64,000 nucleotides of DNA from Hansschlegelia plantiphila (GCF_027922265.1 NZ_BSFI01000007.1:384979-448978); one strand, 5' to 3'. Shown: positions 27,773-40,396, counted from the first letter of the stretch. Program-made: numbers and translations. The notes: generated from the letters alone by a model not told the origin.

Positions 27773-27861
27773 GCTCGTCATGGTCCGGCTTGACCGGGCC
27801 ATCCATGCCGGGCGTGGAGCTCGACGCCCGGCATGGGTCCTCCGGTCAGGCCGGAGGACGG
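27773..27861. repeat. Dispersed palindromic repeat, copy 1
   Basis: This roughly 90-base mosaic element holds two small palindromes joined by a third. The ends read GCTCGTCATGGTCCGGCTTG and CCTCCGGTCAGGCCGGAGGA. A second copy in the opposite orientation lies at 50183-50276. Both are in gaps inside operons. It resembles REP/BIME-like elements. An inferred ORF across it is an artefact. Confidence 0.65.
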
Positions 27862-27871
27862 CGCGGCGTTT

Positions 27872-27900
27872 GAGACGGGGCGGCGGCGCAGCCCCGTCTC
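27872..27900 (-). terminator. Hairpin after urtA
   Basis: GAGACGGGGC (27872-27881) and GCCCCGTCTC (27891-27900) form a perfect 10-bp stem, seven bases after the urtA stop. It probably acts as an attenuator or mRNA stabiliser between urtA and urtB. There is no clear T-run. Confidence 0.55.
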
Positions 27901-27906
27901 GTCAAC

Positions 27907-29166
27907 TCACTGGTAGCCCTTCGGGAACGGGTTCGGCTCGATGAGTTCGGGGCTCTCGTAGACCACCTTGAACTGACCGTCCTTCTGGGCGAGGCCGACG
28001 CGGGTCTTCGACCAGAGGTGGTGGTTCTCGTGGATCTTGACGTAGCCTTCCGGCGCCTTGGTGAATTCGATCCCGGGCGAGGCCGCCGCGATCTTGTCGA
28101 CGTCGAACGAGCCGGCCTTCTCGACGGTGAGTTTCCACAGCCACGGCCCGAGATAGGCCGCCTGGGTGACGTCGCCGATGACGGTCTTCTCGCCCCACAT
28201 CTTCTTGAACGCCGGGACGAACTCCTTGTTGTTCGGGTTGTCGAGCGACTGGAAGTACTTCATGCAGGCGTAGGCGCCCGCGATGTTGTCGCCGCCGATG
28301 CCGTCGATCTCGTCCTCGGTGACGGAGATCGTCATCAGCGTCTGCTTCGACATGTCGATGCCGGCCGCCTTCAGCTGCTTGTAGAACGCGACGTTCGAGC
28401 CGCCGACGATGATCGCGTAGATCACGTCGGGCTTCTTCAGCTTGATCTTGTTGATGACCGAGTTGAACTGGGTGTGGCCGAGCGGGAAGTAGTCCTCGCC
28501 GACGACGCTCGTGCCCGTCATGTGGTTTTCGATGTGCTTGCGCGCGATCTTGTTCGAGGTGCGCGGCCAGATGTAGTCGGAGCCGAGCAGGTAGAAGGTC
28601 TTGGCGCCCTTCTCCTTGGTCACCCAGTCCAGGCCGGCGAGGATCTGCTGCGTCGCCTCCTGGCCGGTGTAGATGACGTTCTTCGACTGCTCGAGGCCTT
28701 CGTAGAAGGTTGGATAGTACAGCATGCCGTTATACTGCTCGAAGACCGGCAGAACGGCTTTGCGCGAGGCGGACGTCCAGCAGCCGAAGACCGCGGCGCA
28801 CTTGTCGTTGACGAGAAGCTTCTTCGCCTTCTCGGCGAAGGTCGGCCAGTCGGAGGCGCCGTCCTCCTGGATGAAATTGATCTTGCGGCCGAGCACGCCG
28901 CCCGCGTCGTTGATCTGGCTGATCGCGAGCTTCTCGGCCTGCACCGAGCCGGTCTCCGAGATCGCCATGGTGCCGGTGACGGAGTGCAGGATGCCGACCG
29001 TCACGTCCGTGTCGGTCACGGCGAGGCCGGTGGTGTTGATCGCCGCGGTCGCCGGGGCGTCGGCGAGCGCGATCCTCGGCAGAAGCCCGGAGAGCGGCAC
29101 GGCGGCCATGCCCATCAGCAGCCGCCGACGCAGCCTGGAATGCGTTCCGTCGTCGTTCCCCGCCAT
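27907..29166 (-). CDS. urtA: Urea/amide ABC transporter binding protein UrtA
   Basis: This is a periplasmic binding protein of the UrtA/FmdD type. The protein is 419 aa. The N-terminus SRLRRRLLMGMAAVPLSGLLP is compatible with a Tat signal. The mature start VTVGILHSVTGTMAISETG and the core AVFGCWTSASRKAVLPVFEQ, with YYPTFYEGLEQSKNVIYTG, are typical of UrtA. It is the first gene of the operon. The start at 29166 follows a ribosome site; a longer frame to 29229 would lose the signal. Urea versus formamide/acetamide cannot be decided from sequence. Confidence 0.88.
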   Translation of the reverse strand: MAGNDDGTHSRLRRRLLMGMAAVPLSGLLPRIALADAPATAAINTTGLAVTDTDVTVGILHSVTGTMAISETGSVQAEKLAISQINDAGGVLGRKINFIQEDGASDWPTFAEKAKKLLVNDKCAAVFGCWTSASRKAVLPVFEQYNGMLYYPTFYEGLEQSKNVIYTGQEATQQILAGLDWVTKEKGAKTFYLLGSDYIWPRTSNKIARKHIENHMTGTSVVGEDYFPLGHTQFNSVINKIKLKKPDVIYAIIVGGSNVAFYKQLKAAGIDMSKQTLMTISVTEDEIDGIGGDNIAGAYACMKYFQSLDNPNNKEFVPAFKKMWGEKTVIGDVTQAAYLGPWLWKLTVEKAGSFDVDKIAAASPGIEFTKAPEGYVKIHENHHLWSKTRVGLAQKDGQFKVVYESPELIEPNPFPKGYQ

Positions 29167-29235
29167 CGAACTCTCCGTCTGGAAACGCCTCTCGGTTGGA
29201 GGCGACGGAAGCTGACGTCGATTTTGCACTGCAGC

Positions 29236-29257
29236 ACATACGTCGGTTGACGTATGT
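29236..29257. promoter_or_regulatory. Perfect 9-bp inverted repeat in the divergent promoter
   Basis: ACATACGTC (29236-29244), four bases, GACGTATGT (29249-29257). The dyad lies 70 bases upstream of urtA and about 200 bases upstream of the transporter-kinase. It is the best candidate operator for the LuxR-type response regulator encoded at 32812-33729. I saw no second copy in the window. Confidence 0.6.
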
Positions 29258-29450
29258 TCGACCGCGATCGCCGGCCCCTATCGTGCGTAAGCGCGCGCAG
29301 GGGCGGCCGCGCGCGACGCCGCGCTTTCCTGGTCAAGCGGCTGGACGGCAAGCTTTTTGCGTCGCAGGTGACGACGGCTTACAGCGATCGGCGGACATCC
29401 GCCGGGAAATACGAGCCGGCGGGGATGTCGAGCGGGGGGCTATCACAGAG

Positions 29451-33729
<4,279 letters not shown>

Positions 33730-33748
33730 CAGTGGCTGGATAAAGTGT

Positions 33749-33762
33749 CGGAGACGGAGGGA
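33749..33762 (+). repeat. attL-like direct repeat (left)
   Basis: CGGAGACGGAGGGA is identical to 41508-41521, the 3' part of tRNA-Ser(GCU). Extending left, 17 of 18 bases match (GTGT here, GTGG there). This is the geometry of an integration event at the 3' end of a tRNA: element between 33749 and 41508, intact tRNA on the right. No integrase gene lies between. Confidence 0.45.
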
Positions 33763-33958
33763 GACGGCCTGGCGGCTCTGCAACCATCACATTTTCAGGC
33801 GTTTCTTCATCCGTCGGTCGACCGGAAGATCTACCTTCCGAAGGGCGCCAGGCCGGCGTCATCGGCGCATTCTGCTGTTGACCGATCATGATAGATACGC
33901 CGCCTTAGCCGCGAAGCCGACGGAGCAAGCGGGCCACGCAGATACGTGGAGGCAGGAA

Positions 33959-34897
33959 GTGCGGACGGCGGACGTCGATATAAGGCAGATCAGGGTGTTC
34001 CTTGCTGTCGCCCAATGCGGCGGGTTCTCGGCCGCCCAGGACATGCTTAGCCTCGCGCAGTCCACCATCAGCGCCGAGGTGGCGGCGCTGGAGGCGCGCC
34101 TTGGCTACGTGCTGTGCCGGCGCGGACGCGGGGGGTTCCAACTGACGCCGCAGGGCGAGGCCTTCGTGGCGGACGCCACCACCCTGCTCGCCGCGCTTTC
34201 GAACTTCGAGACCAATGTCGCGAAGCAGCGCAAACAGGGTCTCGGCGCTGTCCGGGTCGCGATCATCGACAACCTGGTGACGGACCCGATCTGCCCGCTC
34301 ATCCCGGCGCTCGACCGGTTCCACGGCCGCACCGGCGGCCGCGCGCACATCGCGATCGACGTGCTGGGGCCGAGCGAGATCGAGCATGGCGTCGCGTCCG
34401 GCAAGATCGATCTCGCGATCGGCATCTTCGCCGAACCGTCGCCGCAGCTCGCCTATCACACGCTCTACCAGGAGCGGGACGTGCTGGTCTGCGGCCGGCG
34501 CCATGCGCTTTACGGCGAGACCGACGACCTCGAACTGTTCTCGCAGGTTCGCGGGGCCGAGAAGGTCGTGCGCAGCTTCCTGAGGCTGCAGGACTTCTTT
34601 TTCCTGAGCGACCAGCGCGACAGCATCACCGCGCATGTGGACAGCGTGGAGGCGGCGGCCCTGCTGATCCTCGCCGGCCACCACATCGGCTTCCTGCCCG
34701 ATCATTACGCCCGCCGCTGGATCGAGAACGGCGAGATGCGCGTCCTGTTGGAGAAGAGTTACACGCGGATCTCCAAGCTGATGCTGGTCCACCGCAAGGA
34801 TGCGTCGAAGCTCAGCGCGCTGGCCGCCATCCTCATCCGCGAGCTGCTGGGCGATGCATCGCGGACGCCGATGAAACGATTGACGTTCGCAGATTGA
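33959..34897 (+). CDS. LysR-family regulator of the nitrile/amide cassette
   Basis: This is a 312-aa LysR regulator. The winged-helix starts DIRQIRVFLAVAQCGGFS and continues through LSLAQSTISAEVAALEARLG. The ligand domain begins VRVAIIDNLVTDPICPLIPAL. The GTG at 33959 is chosen because GGAGG (33948-33952) lies six bases before it and family members begin there; an upstream TTG at 33878 gives an unusual extension. It is followed at 60 bases by the cysteine hydrolase gene in the same direction, which it probably controls together with the nitrile hydratase genes. Confidence 0.85.
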   Translation: MRTADVDIRQIRVFLAVAQCGGFSAAQDMLSLAQSTISAEVAALEARLGYVLCRRGRGGFQLTPQGEAFVADATTLLAALSNFETNVAKQRKQGLGAVRVAIIDNLVTDPICPLIPALDRFHGRTGGRAHIAIDVLGPSEIEHGVASGKIDLAIGIFAEPSPQLAYHTLYQERDVLVCGRRHALYGETDDLELFSQVRGAEKVVRSFLRLQDFFFLSDQRDSITAHVDSVEAAALLILAGHHIGFLPDHYARRWIENGEMRVLLEKSYTRISKLMLVHRKDASKLSALAAILIRELLGDASRTPMKRLTFAD

Positions 34898-34956
34898 ACG
34901 AGGGACGGCGGCGGCGGATCGTCTCGATGATTTAAAGCCTCCGTCCGGAACACGAC

Positions 34957-35685
34957 ATGCCGCTGCGCCTCCACGGCCGAAGCTCACCGCCGCCGACATC
35001 CATCGACGCGCGACCGTATCGCTGGCCGCATGGGCAAGATCTCGCGCCCACGGCGACCGCCCTGATCATCATCGATATGCAGCGCGACTTCTGTGAGCCG
35101 GGCGGATACATCTCGACGATGGGATACGACGTCGCGCCTGCGCAGGCGCTCATCCCGCGCATCGCGGCGTTGCGGGACGCCGTGCGCGCGTGGGGCGGGC
35201 TGGTGGTCTACACCCGTGAAGGCCATCGCTCCGATCTCAGCGACCTCGTCTCCCATAAGCTGTTCCGATCGCGGGCCGGGGGAGGCGAGATCGGATCCCG
35301 CGGCCCTCTCGGCCGGCTCCTCGTGCGGGGCGAGCCGGGCTGGGACATCGTGGCGGCGCTGACGCCTGCGGACGGCGAGCCGGTCGTCGACAAGCCGGGT
35401 TTCAGCGCGTTTTACGCGACCGACCTTGACCGGATTCTCGGCGCCCGCGGCGTACGCCATCTCATTATCTGCGGCGTCACGACCGATGTGTGCGTCCACT
35501 CGACCCTTCGGGACGCAGTGGATCGGGGCTACGAGCCGCTGCTCGTCTCCGACTGCTGCGCCGCGACCGACACGGCCAACCATGTCGCGTCGATCGAGAC
35601 GATCTGCTCGGAAGGCGGCATCTTCGGCGCCGTCGCCTCGAGCGCGACGATCGCAAGCGGGCTGTGGGAGGCCGTTTCGGGCTGA
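34957..35685 (+). CDS. Cysteine hydrolase (isochorismatase fold)
   Basis: This is a 242-aa hydrolase of the isochorismatase-like amidohydrolase group, which includes biuret hydrolase, ureidoacrylate hydrolase RutB and nicotinamidase. The triad is visible: Asp40 in IIIDMQRDF, Lys146 in VDKPGFSAF and Cys179 in GVTTDVCVHSTL. It probably hydrolyses an amide or ureide. No classical amidase accompanies the neighbouring nitrile hydratase, so this enzyme may do that step. That link is inference. Confidence 0.85.
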   Translation: MPLRLHGRSSPPPTSIDARPYRWPHGQDLAPTATALIIIDMQRDFCEPGGYISTMGYDVAPAQALIPRIAALRDAVRAWGGLVVYTREGHRSDLSDLVSHKLFRSRAGGGEIGSRGPLGRLLVRGEPGWDIVAALTPADGEPVVDKPGFSAFYATDLDRILGARGVRHLIICGVTTDVCVHSTLRDAVDRGYEPLLVSDCCAATDTANHVASIETICSEGGIFGAVASSATIASGLWEAVSG

Positions 35686-35695
35686 CGGCCGCGTC

Positions 35696-36103
35696 TCAGG
35701 CGGCGGTCGCTGGATCAATCATCAGCGGCGCGATCTTCAGTCGGCCGTCTGCGCCGCGCGCGGACAGATGTTGGTGCGCCTTGCGGGACGCCGCGTCACG
35801 GACGATGTCCGTCTCGGCGTCCGGTATCTGCCCCGCGGGCAGCACCCCGCGCGCCGCGAGCATGTCCTGCAGGGCCTCAATCCAGCGGGTGTAGTAATCC
35901 TCATCGCCCGCGAGGCTGGCTGTCGTCTCATACGCGCCGATGCGCGCGATCAGCGCCTGCTGGAACTCTTCGAGCGTGAAGACCCCCCGCTCCGACAGGG
36001 CGAGCGTCATTGCGAAGGCCTGCGCTTCCCACGGCTGCCCGAAGGCGGCTGCCTGCTGCGTCGGCGGCGCGAGCGTGCGATCGAAAGCGTGAGCCTCGTC
36101 CAT
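35696..36103 (-). CDS. Nitrile hydratase accessory/activator protein
   Basis: This 135-aa protein is related to the N-terminal half of nitrile hydratase beta subunits (FGQPWEAQAFAMTLALSERGVFTLEEFQQAL, then DYYTRWIEALQDML). Such proteins deliver cobalt and help oxidise the active-site cysteines of the alpha subunit. The frame continues upstream to 36538, but that is nthA sequence in another frame, so the start is set at 36103 (MDEAHAFDR). It lies 12 bases after nthA. Confidence 0.88.
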   Translation of the reverse strand: MDEAHAFDRTLAPPTQQAAAFGQPWEAQAFAMTLALSERGVFTLEEFQQALIARIGAYETTASLAGDEDYYTRWIEALQDMLAARGVLPAGQIPDAETDIVRDAASRKAHQHLSARGADGRLKIAPLMIDPATAA

Positions 36104-36114
36104 GGCTGCCTCCC

Positions 36115-36744
36115 CTAGACCTGAACACGCGCAACGCCGATCATGGCGTCGCGCGTGACGATGTCGGCGAGCTCGGCCTCGGTCAGGCTCTCCGTTCCCG
36201 CGGGGCGCTCCGGCAGCACGAGGTAGCGGATCTCCGAAACGCTGTCCCAGACCTGGATGGTGACGTCGTCGCCGAGCGAAAGCCCCATTTCCGCCAGCAC
36301 TTTGCGCGGCTCGCGGACCGCGCGGGAGCGGTAGGCGCTCGATTTGTACCAAGCCGGCGGCAGCCCCAGAATCGTCCACGGGTAGCAGGAGCAGAGGGTG
36401 CAGACGACGATGTTGTGCAGCGTCGGGGTGTTCTCCACGACATGGAGATATTCGGTCTCCGGGCCGCCGAGTCCGAGCTCCGCGCAGGCGGACAGTCCGT
36501 CCGCCAGCAGCCGCGCCTTGAAGGCGGGGTCTGTCCACGCCCGCGCCACCACCCTGGCGCCGGACTTCTGTCCAATCTTGTCCTCGTAGTAGGCGACGAT
36601 CTCGTCGACGCGGGAGGACGAAAGCACGCCCAGCTCGTTCAGGATCGATTCCAGCGCTTCCGTGCGCACCGCCTGCCAGGGCTTCGCGGCGCGGTGGTCG
36701 TGGTGAGGATCATGGTCGTGGCCGTCGTGATCGTGTCCGCTCAT
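36115..36744 (-). CDS. nthA: Nitrile hydratase alpha subunit, cobalt type
   Basis: NthA carries the metal site of nitrile hydratase, which hydrates nitriles to amides. The protein is 209 aa. The claw motif VCTLCSCYPW places ligands C115, C118 and C120. Thr between the first two cysteines marks the cobalt form; iron enzymes have Ser. Residues 1-17 are an Asp/His tract with seven histidines (H4 to H17), unusual for the family and a possible metal-capture tag. It overlaps nthB by four bases (ATGA). Confidence 0.93.
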   Translation of the reverse strand: MSGHDHDGHDHDPHHDHRAAKPWQAVRTEALESILNELGVLSSSRVDEIVAYYEDKIGQKSGARVVARAWTDPAFKARLLADGLSACAELGLGGPETEYLHVVENTPTLHNIVVCTLCSCYPWTILGLPPAWYKSSAYRSRAVREPRKVLAEMGLSLGDDVTIQVWDSVSEIRYLVLPERPAGTESLTEAELADIVTRDAMIGVARVQV

Positions 36745-37427
36745 GCGACTGCGGCCTCCAGGTCCAGATAATCTTCGCTGAGGTCGACCCGAACGACGGT
36801 GTTGGGTTCGGCGGCGTCGCCCCAGACCTCCTCGCTGGTGAACGCGACATTGTAGACCGGCTGCAGGTTCTCGCCCGCATTGTGGGCGCGGGTGTCGGGA
36901 TAGACCCAGGCCTGGGCGTTCACCACCGTTACGGTCCCGACCTTGTCGCGGACGTAATGGGTCAGCCGGGTGTGTCCGGCGGGCTGGTGGTTGCGCACCC
37001 GCACCCGATCTCCGACTGCGAACTTCGGCGCAACCTCGACGTCCTTGCGCCACGCGCCCCAGGGAATTCGCCGCTCGTCAGGCAACGGCCAGCCGCGATC
37101 AGCGGGATCGACCGGAGCGACCTCGCCATCGGCGCTCTGCGCGATCCGCTGGTCGACCTCGGCGCGCCGCACGACGCCCTTGCGGTTCAGGATGCGCTCC
37201 ATCGCGAACAGCCAGCGGCCATAGTAACCGTCGGTCAGGTAGGCGGCGGCGTCCATCAATTCGATCTCGTGCCGGTGCTCGTCGAGATTGTAGAGGCCGG
37301 TCGTGTCCATCACCTGCGTGATGGCGTAGACGCGCCCCTCCCAACGAGCGTGGAACACCGGTTCGTTCGGCTCCACGGCGACCGGGCCGAACCCATGCAG
37401 GCCGCCCATGTCATGGATCCCGTTCAT
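36741..37427 (-). CDS. nthB: Nitrile hydratase beta subunit
   Basis: NthB is the structural partner of the alpha subunit. The protein is 228 aa and begins MNGIHDMGGLHGFGPV, the family signature. The N-terminal helical half ends near ILNRKGV, and the C-terminal SH3-like half shows FAVGDRVRVRNHQPAGHTRL and YNVAFTSEEVWG. The order beta, alpha, activator is that of cobalt-type clusters. The start at 37427 is preferred over an in-frame upstream start at 37523 because of the signature. Confidence 0.93.
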   Translation of the reverse strand: MNGIHDMGGLHGFGPVAVEPNEPVFHARWEGRVYAITQVMDTTGLYNLDEHRHEIELMDAAAYLTDGYYGRWLFAMERILNRKGVVRRAEVDQRIAQSADGEVAPVDPADRGWPLPDERRIPWGAWRKDVEVAPKFAVGDRVRVRNHQPAGHTRLTHYVRDKVGTVTVVNAQAWVYPDTRAHNAGENLQPVYNVAFTSEEVWGDAAEPNTVVRVDLSEDYLDLEAAVA

Positions 37428-37458
37428 GCCGCCTCCGTGCAGGCTATCCGCTGCTCGA

Positions 37459-38238
37459 TCAAACTCTTCGCGATTCGATAAGGTCTTCGATCCGCCGCTG
37501 CAGCGCCAGCGTCTCGGGCGCATAGCGATCCTTCGGAATCGCGTCGGTGCGTTCGTCCAGCAGAACGCTCATCGGGCGGCCGCCCAGCACGATGACGCGG
37601 TGGCCGACCATGATCGCCTCCTCGACATTGTGGGTGACCATGACGAAGGTCGTGCGCGTGCTCGCCCAGATCGCGCGCATCAGCTCCTGCATCCTCCGCC
37701 GCAGCGCCACGTCGAGCGCGCTGAAAGGTTCGTCCAGCAGCAGCACCTTGGGATCGACCATGAGCGCGCGGGCGATCGCGGTCCGCTGGCGCATGCCGCC
37801 CGAGAGCTCGCGGGGATACTGGTCCGCCGCGGCCTCCAGGCCGACATGGCGGAGCATCGCCTCGACCCGCCCGCGCTTCTCCTCGCGCGTCCCCTCGCAG
37901 TAGGGCAGCCCGAAGGCGACGTTCCGGCGGACGGTCAGCCAGGGATAAAGGTTGTTCTCCTGGAAGATCATGACGATGTCGGATGTCGGCGCCCTAAGCC
38001 ACTGGCCCTGGAACAGCACGCCGCCGGTGTTCTCGGCGCGGGCGAAGCCTCCGAGCGCCCTGAGCAGAGTCGTCTTGCCGCAGCCGGAGGGGCCCAGCAG
38101 GCAGGTGATCTCGCCGCGGGCTATCTCCAGCGAAAAGTCCATGATCGGCGACCGCGCCCCAGCGTCCGCGCCTGGAAACGTCACGGTGAGGCGATCGACC
38201 TTAAACGCGGGATCCTGGAGCGGCGGCGGAGCCAACAT
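37459..38238 (-). CDS. ABC transporter ATPase (SsuB/TauB type)
   Basis: This 259-aa ATPase has Walker A GPSGCGKTT, signature LSGGMRQRTAIARAL, Walker B VLLLDEPFSALD and the family start of switch VTHNVEEAI. It sits in the nitrate/sulfonate/taurine type importer and probably brings in a nitrile, amide or related N-compound, given the nitrile hydratase genes that follow by 31 bases. The start at 38238 is two bases after the permease stop. Confidence 0.87.
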   Translation of the reverse strand: MLAPPPLQDPAFKVDRLTVTFPGADAGARSPIMDFSLEIARGEITCLLGPSGCGKTTLLRALGGFARAENTGGVLFQGQWLRAPTSDIVMIFQENNLYPWLTVRRNVAFGLPYCEGTREEKRGRVEAMLRHVGLEAAADQYPRELSGGMRQRTAIARALMVDPKVLLLDEPFSALDVALRRRMQELMRAIWASTRTTFVMVTHNVEEAIMVGHRVIVLGGRPMSVLLDERTDAIPKDRYAPETLALQRRIEDLIESRRV

Positions 38239-38240
38239 GA

Positions 38241-39026
38241 TCAGATCCGCCACCACAGCACTCGGGTGGCGATCATGGCGAGCAGGCGGTCCACGATGAA
38301 GCCCGACACGCCGATGATCGCCATGCCGAACATGATGAGCTCATTGTTGAACAGGTTCCGACCCATCATGATGATGGCGCCGAGGCCGTCGCGCAGCCCG
38401 ACCATCTCCGCGACCAGCACCGCCATCCAGGCCGCGATGAAGTTGGTGCGCAGCAGCGTGAACACGCCGGGAAGGATGGCGGGGAGCACCACCCGGAACC
38501 AGCGATCCACCGGACCCGCGCCGAGATTTCCGGCGATGGTTGTGAACTCCTCCGGCAGTCGGCGGATTTCTGCGAGCGTCGCGATTGTCAGGATGAAGTA
38601 GACACCCATGAAGACGATGAACACCGCGGTGACGTTGGAGATGCCGAACACAACGATCGCGGTCGGAATCCAGGCGATCGGCGCGATCGGCGCAAGCACG
38701 TAGAGCAGCGGCGTCAGGCACCATGTGGCGACCTTCGATAGGCTGAGCAGGGCCCCCGTGACGATCGCCGCGACGAAAGCGATCCCCATGCCGGCGAACA
38801 CCCGGAAGAAGGTGGATGCGATGCTCTGCGCGAGCGGCGCCGCCTGCGAACCGAGGCCGATGCGGAACCCGCTCTCGGCTACGGAGGAGATGAAGCGGCT
38901 CGGCGGCGGCAGCACCGAGGTCAAAGCCACGCCTCCTCCGGACCCGAGATACTCCCATAGCCCCAGCAGCAGCGCGAGCGTGCCCGCGCCGAAGATCGCC
39001 GGAGCCAGGGAGGCGGCGCGGGTCAT
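38241..39026 (-). CDS. ABC transporter permease (SsuC/TauC type)
   Basis: This 261-aa permease has about six helices, beginning APAIFGAGTLALLLGLWEYLG. The coupling EAA-like loop reads GAGPVDRWFRVVLPAILPGVFTLLR, with the tail following AAWMAVLVAEMVGLRDGLG. Its start overlaps the stop of the binding-protein gene (ATGA, 39023-39026). One permease is expected to form a homodimer with the ATPase. Confidence 0.88.
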   Translation of the reverse strand: MTRAASLAPAIFGAGTLALLLGLWEYLGSGGGVALTSVLPPPSRFISSVAESGFRIGLGSQAAPLAQSIASTFFRVFAGMGIAFVAAIVTGALLSLSKVATWCLTPLLYVLAPIAPIAWIPTAIVVFGISNVTAVFIVFMGVYFILTIATLAEIRRLPEEFTTIAGNLGAGPVDRWFRVVLPAILPGVFTLLRTNFIAAWMAVLVAEMVGLRDGLGAIIMMGRNLFNNELIMFGMAIIGVSGFIVDRLLAMIATRVLWWRI

Positions 39027-40042
39027 TTTTGCAGGGACGTGATCATGTCGAGACGGAAGATGTCAGAGGCCTTGGTCGCGCCTTTGACATAGCCGAGCTT
39101 GGTCAGGTCGGTCACGACGCTCTGGATTGAGTCCACGTCGGGAATGAAGGAGACCGGCGCCGGCGCCGATTTGAAGGCCTGCAGAAGCACGGCCGGCTTG
39201 ACGCGGAAATACGTGCCTTTGGTCAGCAGGTCGACGGCCTTCTCCGGCGTCTCGTTGATGATCTTGGCGCCACAGATCAGGCCGCTGAGATAGCCCCTCA
39301 CGACCTCCGGCCGTTCCGCCAGCGTCTTGTCCAGCACGCTCACCACCGTGTTGGGGGAGTACGTGGTCCAGGTCTGGGCGTCGGTCGTCAGCACGACGGC
39401 GCCCTTATCGGCGACCATTTCGGTGGTGTAGGGCTTGATGTGGCTCAGGATGTCGACCTGCCCCGCGCGGAACGCCTCGACCATCGCGAGCAGGTCGTTG
39501 AAGTAGACGAACTCGGTCGCCGCCGGGTCGATGCCGGCCTTTGCGAAGGCGCGCGTCAGGATCAGCTCCAGCGTGTCGCCCTGCAGCGTCGCGATCTTGA
39601 GCTTCGGCTTGCCCGCCGCGATGTGCGCCTTGACGTCGTCGAGCGTCTTCAGGCCCGAGGCCTTCTGAGCGATCACCTCGATCACGCCCCAACCGCCGGC
39701 GGCCGCGACCACGCGGATCGGCACGCCGCTGTTGGCGGCGAAGAATGGCAGCGTGAACGGGTTGGTGCTGAAATCGATGGCGCCGCCCGCGAGCGCGGCA
39801 TTGTTGTCGCCGGGGTTGGCGAAGAACACCGTCTCGACGTCCAAGCCTTCCTTCTCGAAGCAGCCGCTCTCCTTGGCTACGAACAGCGGCGCCATGTCGA
39901 TGGCGACGAGGTGGCCCGCCTTCACCTTGACCAGCGCCGCCAGGGCGGGCGCCGGCGCGATCATACCAGCAAGAGCCAGGCCCAGGCCGGCGACCCCGGC
40001 GAACAGGGCCTTCGTGCGCAGCGCAGGTCGTGAGGCTGTCAT
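39023..40042 (-). CDS. ABC transporter binding protein (SsuA/NMT1 type)
   Basis: This 339-aa periplasmic binding protein has a signal peptide (KALFAGVAGLGLALAGMI, then APALA) and a mature start VKVKAGHLVAIDMAPLFVAKE. The body follows the NMT1/SsuA pattern, for example KASGLKTLDDVKAH and QGDTLELILTRAFAKAGI. It leads a three-gene transporter operon that continues into nthB-nthA. The ligand is not known. Confidence 0.87.
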   Translation of the reverse strand: MTASRPALRTKALFAGVAGLGLALAGMIAPAPALAALVKVKAGHLVAIDMAPLFVAKESGCFEKEGLDVETVFFANPGDNNAALAGGAIDFSTNPFTLPFFAANSGVPIRVVAAAGGWGVIEVIAQKASGLKTLDDVKAHIAAGKPKLKIATLQGDTLELILTRAFAKAGIDPAATEFVYFNDLLAMVEAFRAGQVDILSHIKPYTTEMVADKGAVVLTTDAQTWTTYSPNTVVSVLDKTLAERPEVVRGYLSGLICGAKIINETPEKAVDLLTKGTYFRVKPAVLLQAFKSAPAPVSFIPDVDSIQSVVTDLTKLGYVKGATKASDIFRLDMITSLQK

Positions 40043-40147
40043 GATGCTGGTGTCCCGCGGAAGTGGTTTGAAAGACCGTCGAGAAGCGCCGGCTGACGTC
40101 TCTCTCGAGCCTTTAGGTGCGCCGATGCTGCACCGCATAACAGTCGC

Positions 40148-40168
40148 GATGGCTGATCGATCCATCGC
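40148..40168. promoter_or_regulatory. Dyad upstream of the transporter operon
   Basis: CGATGG (40148-40153) and CCATCG (40163-40168) form an inverted repeat 106 bases before the binding-protein start, between divergent genes. It could be an operator of the LysR protein at 33959. The stem is short, so support is weak. Confidence 0.3.
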
Positions 40169-40180
40169 AAAACACGAAGT

Positions 40181-40396
40181 ATGGCCGACGCCGGCCGCGT
40201 CCTCGAGCCGGATATGAAGACCGGCATAGTCGAGCGTTGCGCGACCAAGATCGTGCTCGCCGAGTTCGGCATCTACCCATTCAGGATGGCTCTTCCGGTC
40301 ATTGAAGATGATACTAGAGATGGAAAGATCGAGCTTCGACGCGGCTATGTGGACACGCCAGCGAATGACAGCAGCGAAGAAGACGAGGCGGCATGA
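40181..40396 (+). CDS. Small hypothetical protein
   Basis: This is a 71-aa acidic protein that I do not recognise (MADAGRVLEPDMKTGIVERC, ending SSEEDEAA). No signal peptide or helix stands out. A second ATG at 40214 is an alternative start. Its stop overlaps the next small gene as ATGA, and that coupling is the main reason to believe it is real. The local sequence is less GC-rich than the neighbouring operons. Confidence 0.45.
   Translation: MADAGRVLEPDMKTGIVERCATKIVLAEFGIYPFRMALPVIEDDTRDGKIELRRGYVDTPANDSSEEDEAA

Noticed and set aside
27732..27944. Small proteins sharing RLDRxIxAxxRA with a frame at 49958-50269
   Set aside because: Both come from the dispersed palindromic repeat and have no ribosome site or protein-like composition.
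33749..33840. A terminator after the response regulator gene
   Set aside because: GGAAG-N6-CTTCC around 33822-33837 is too short and has no T-run; the gap was kept only for the 14-bp repeat.
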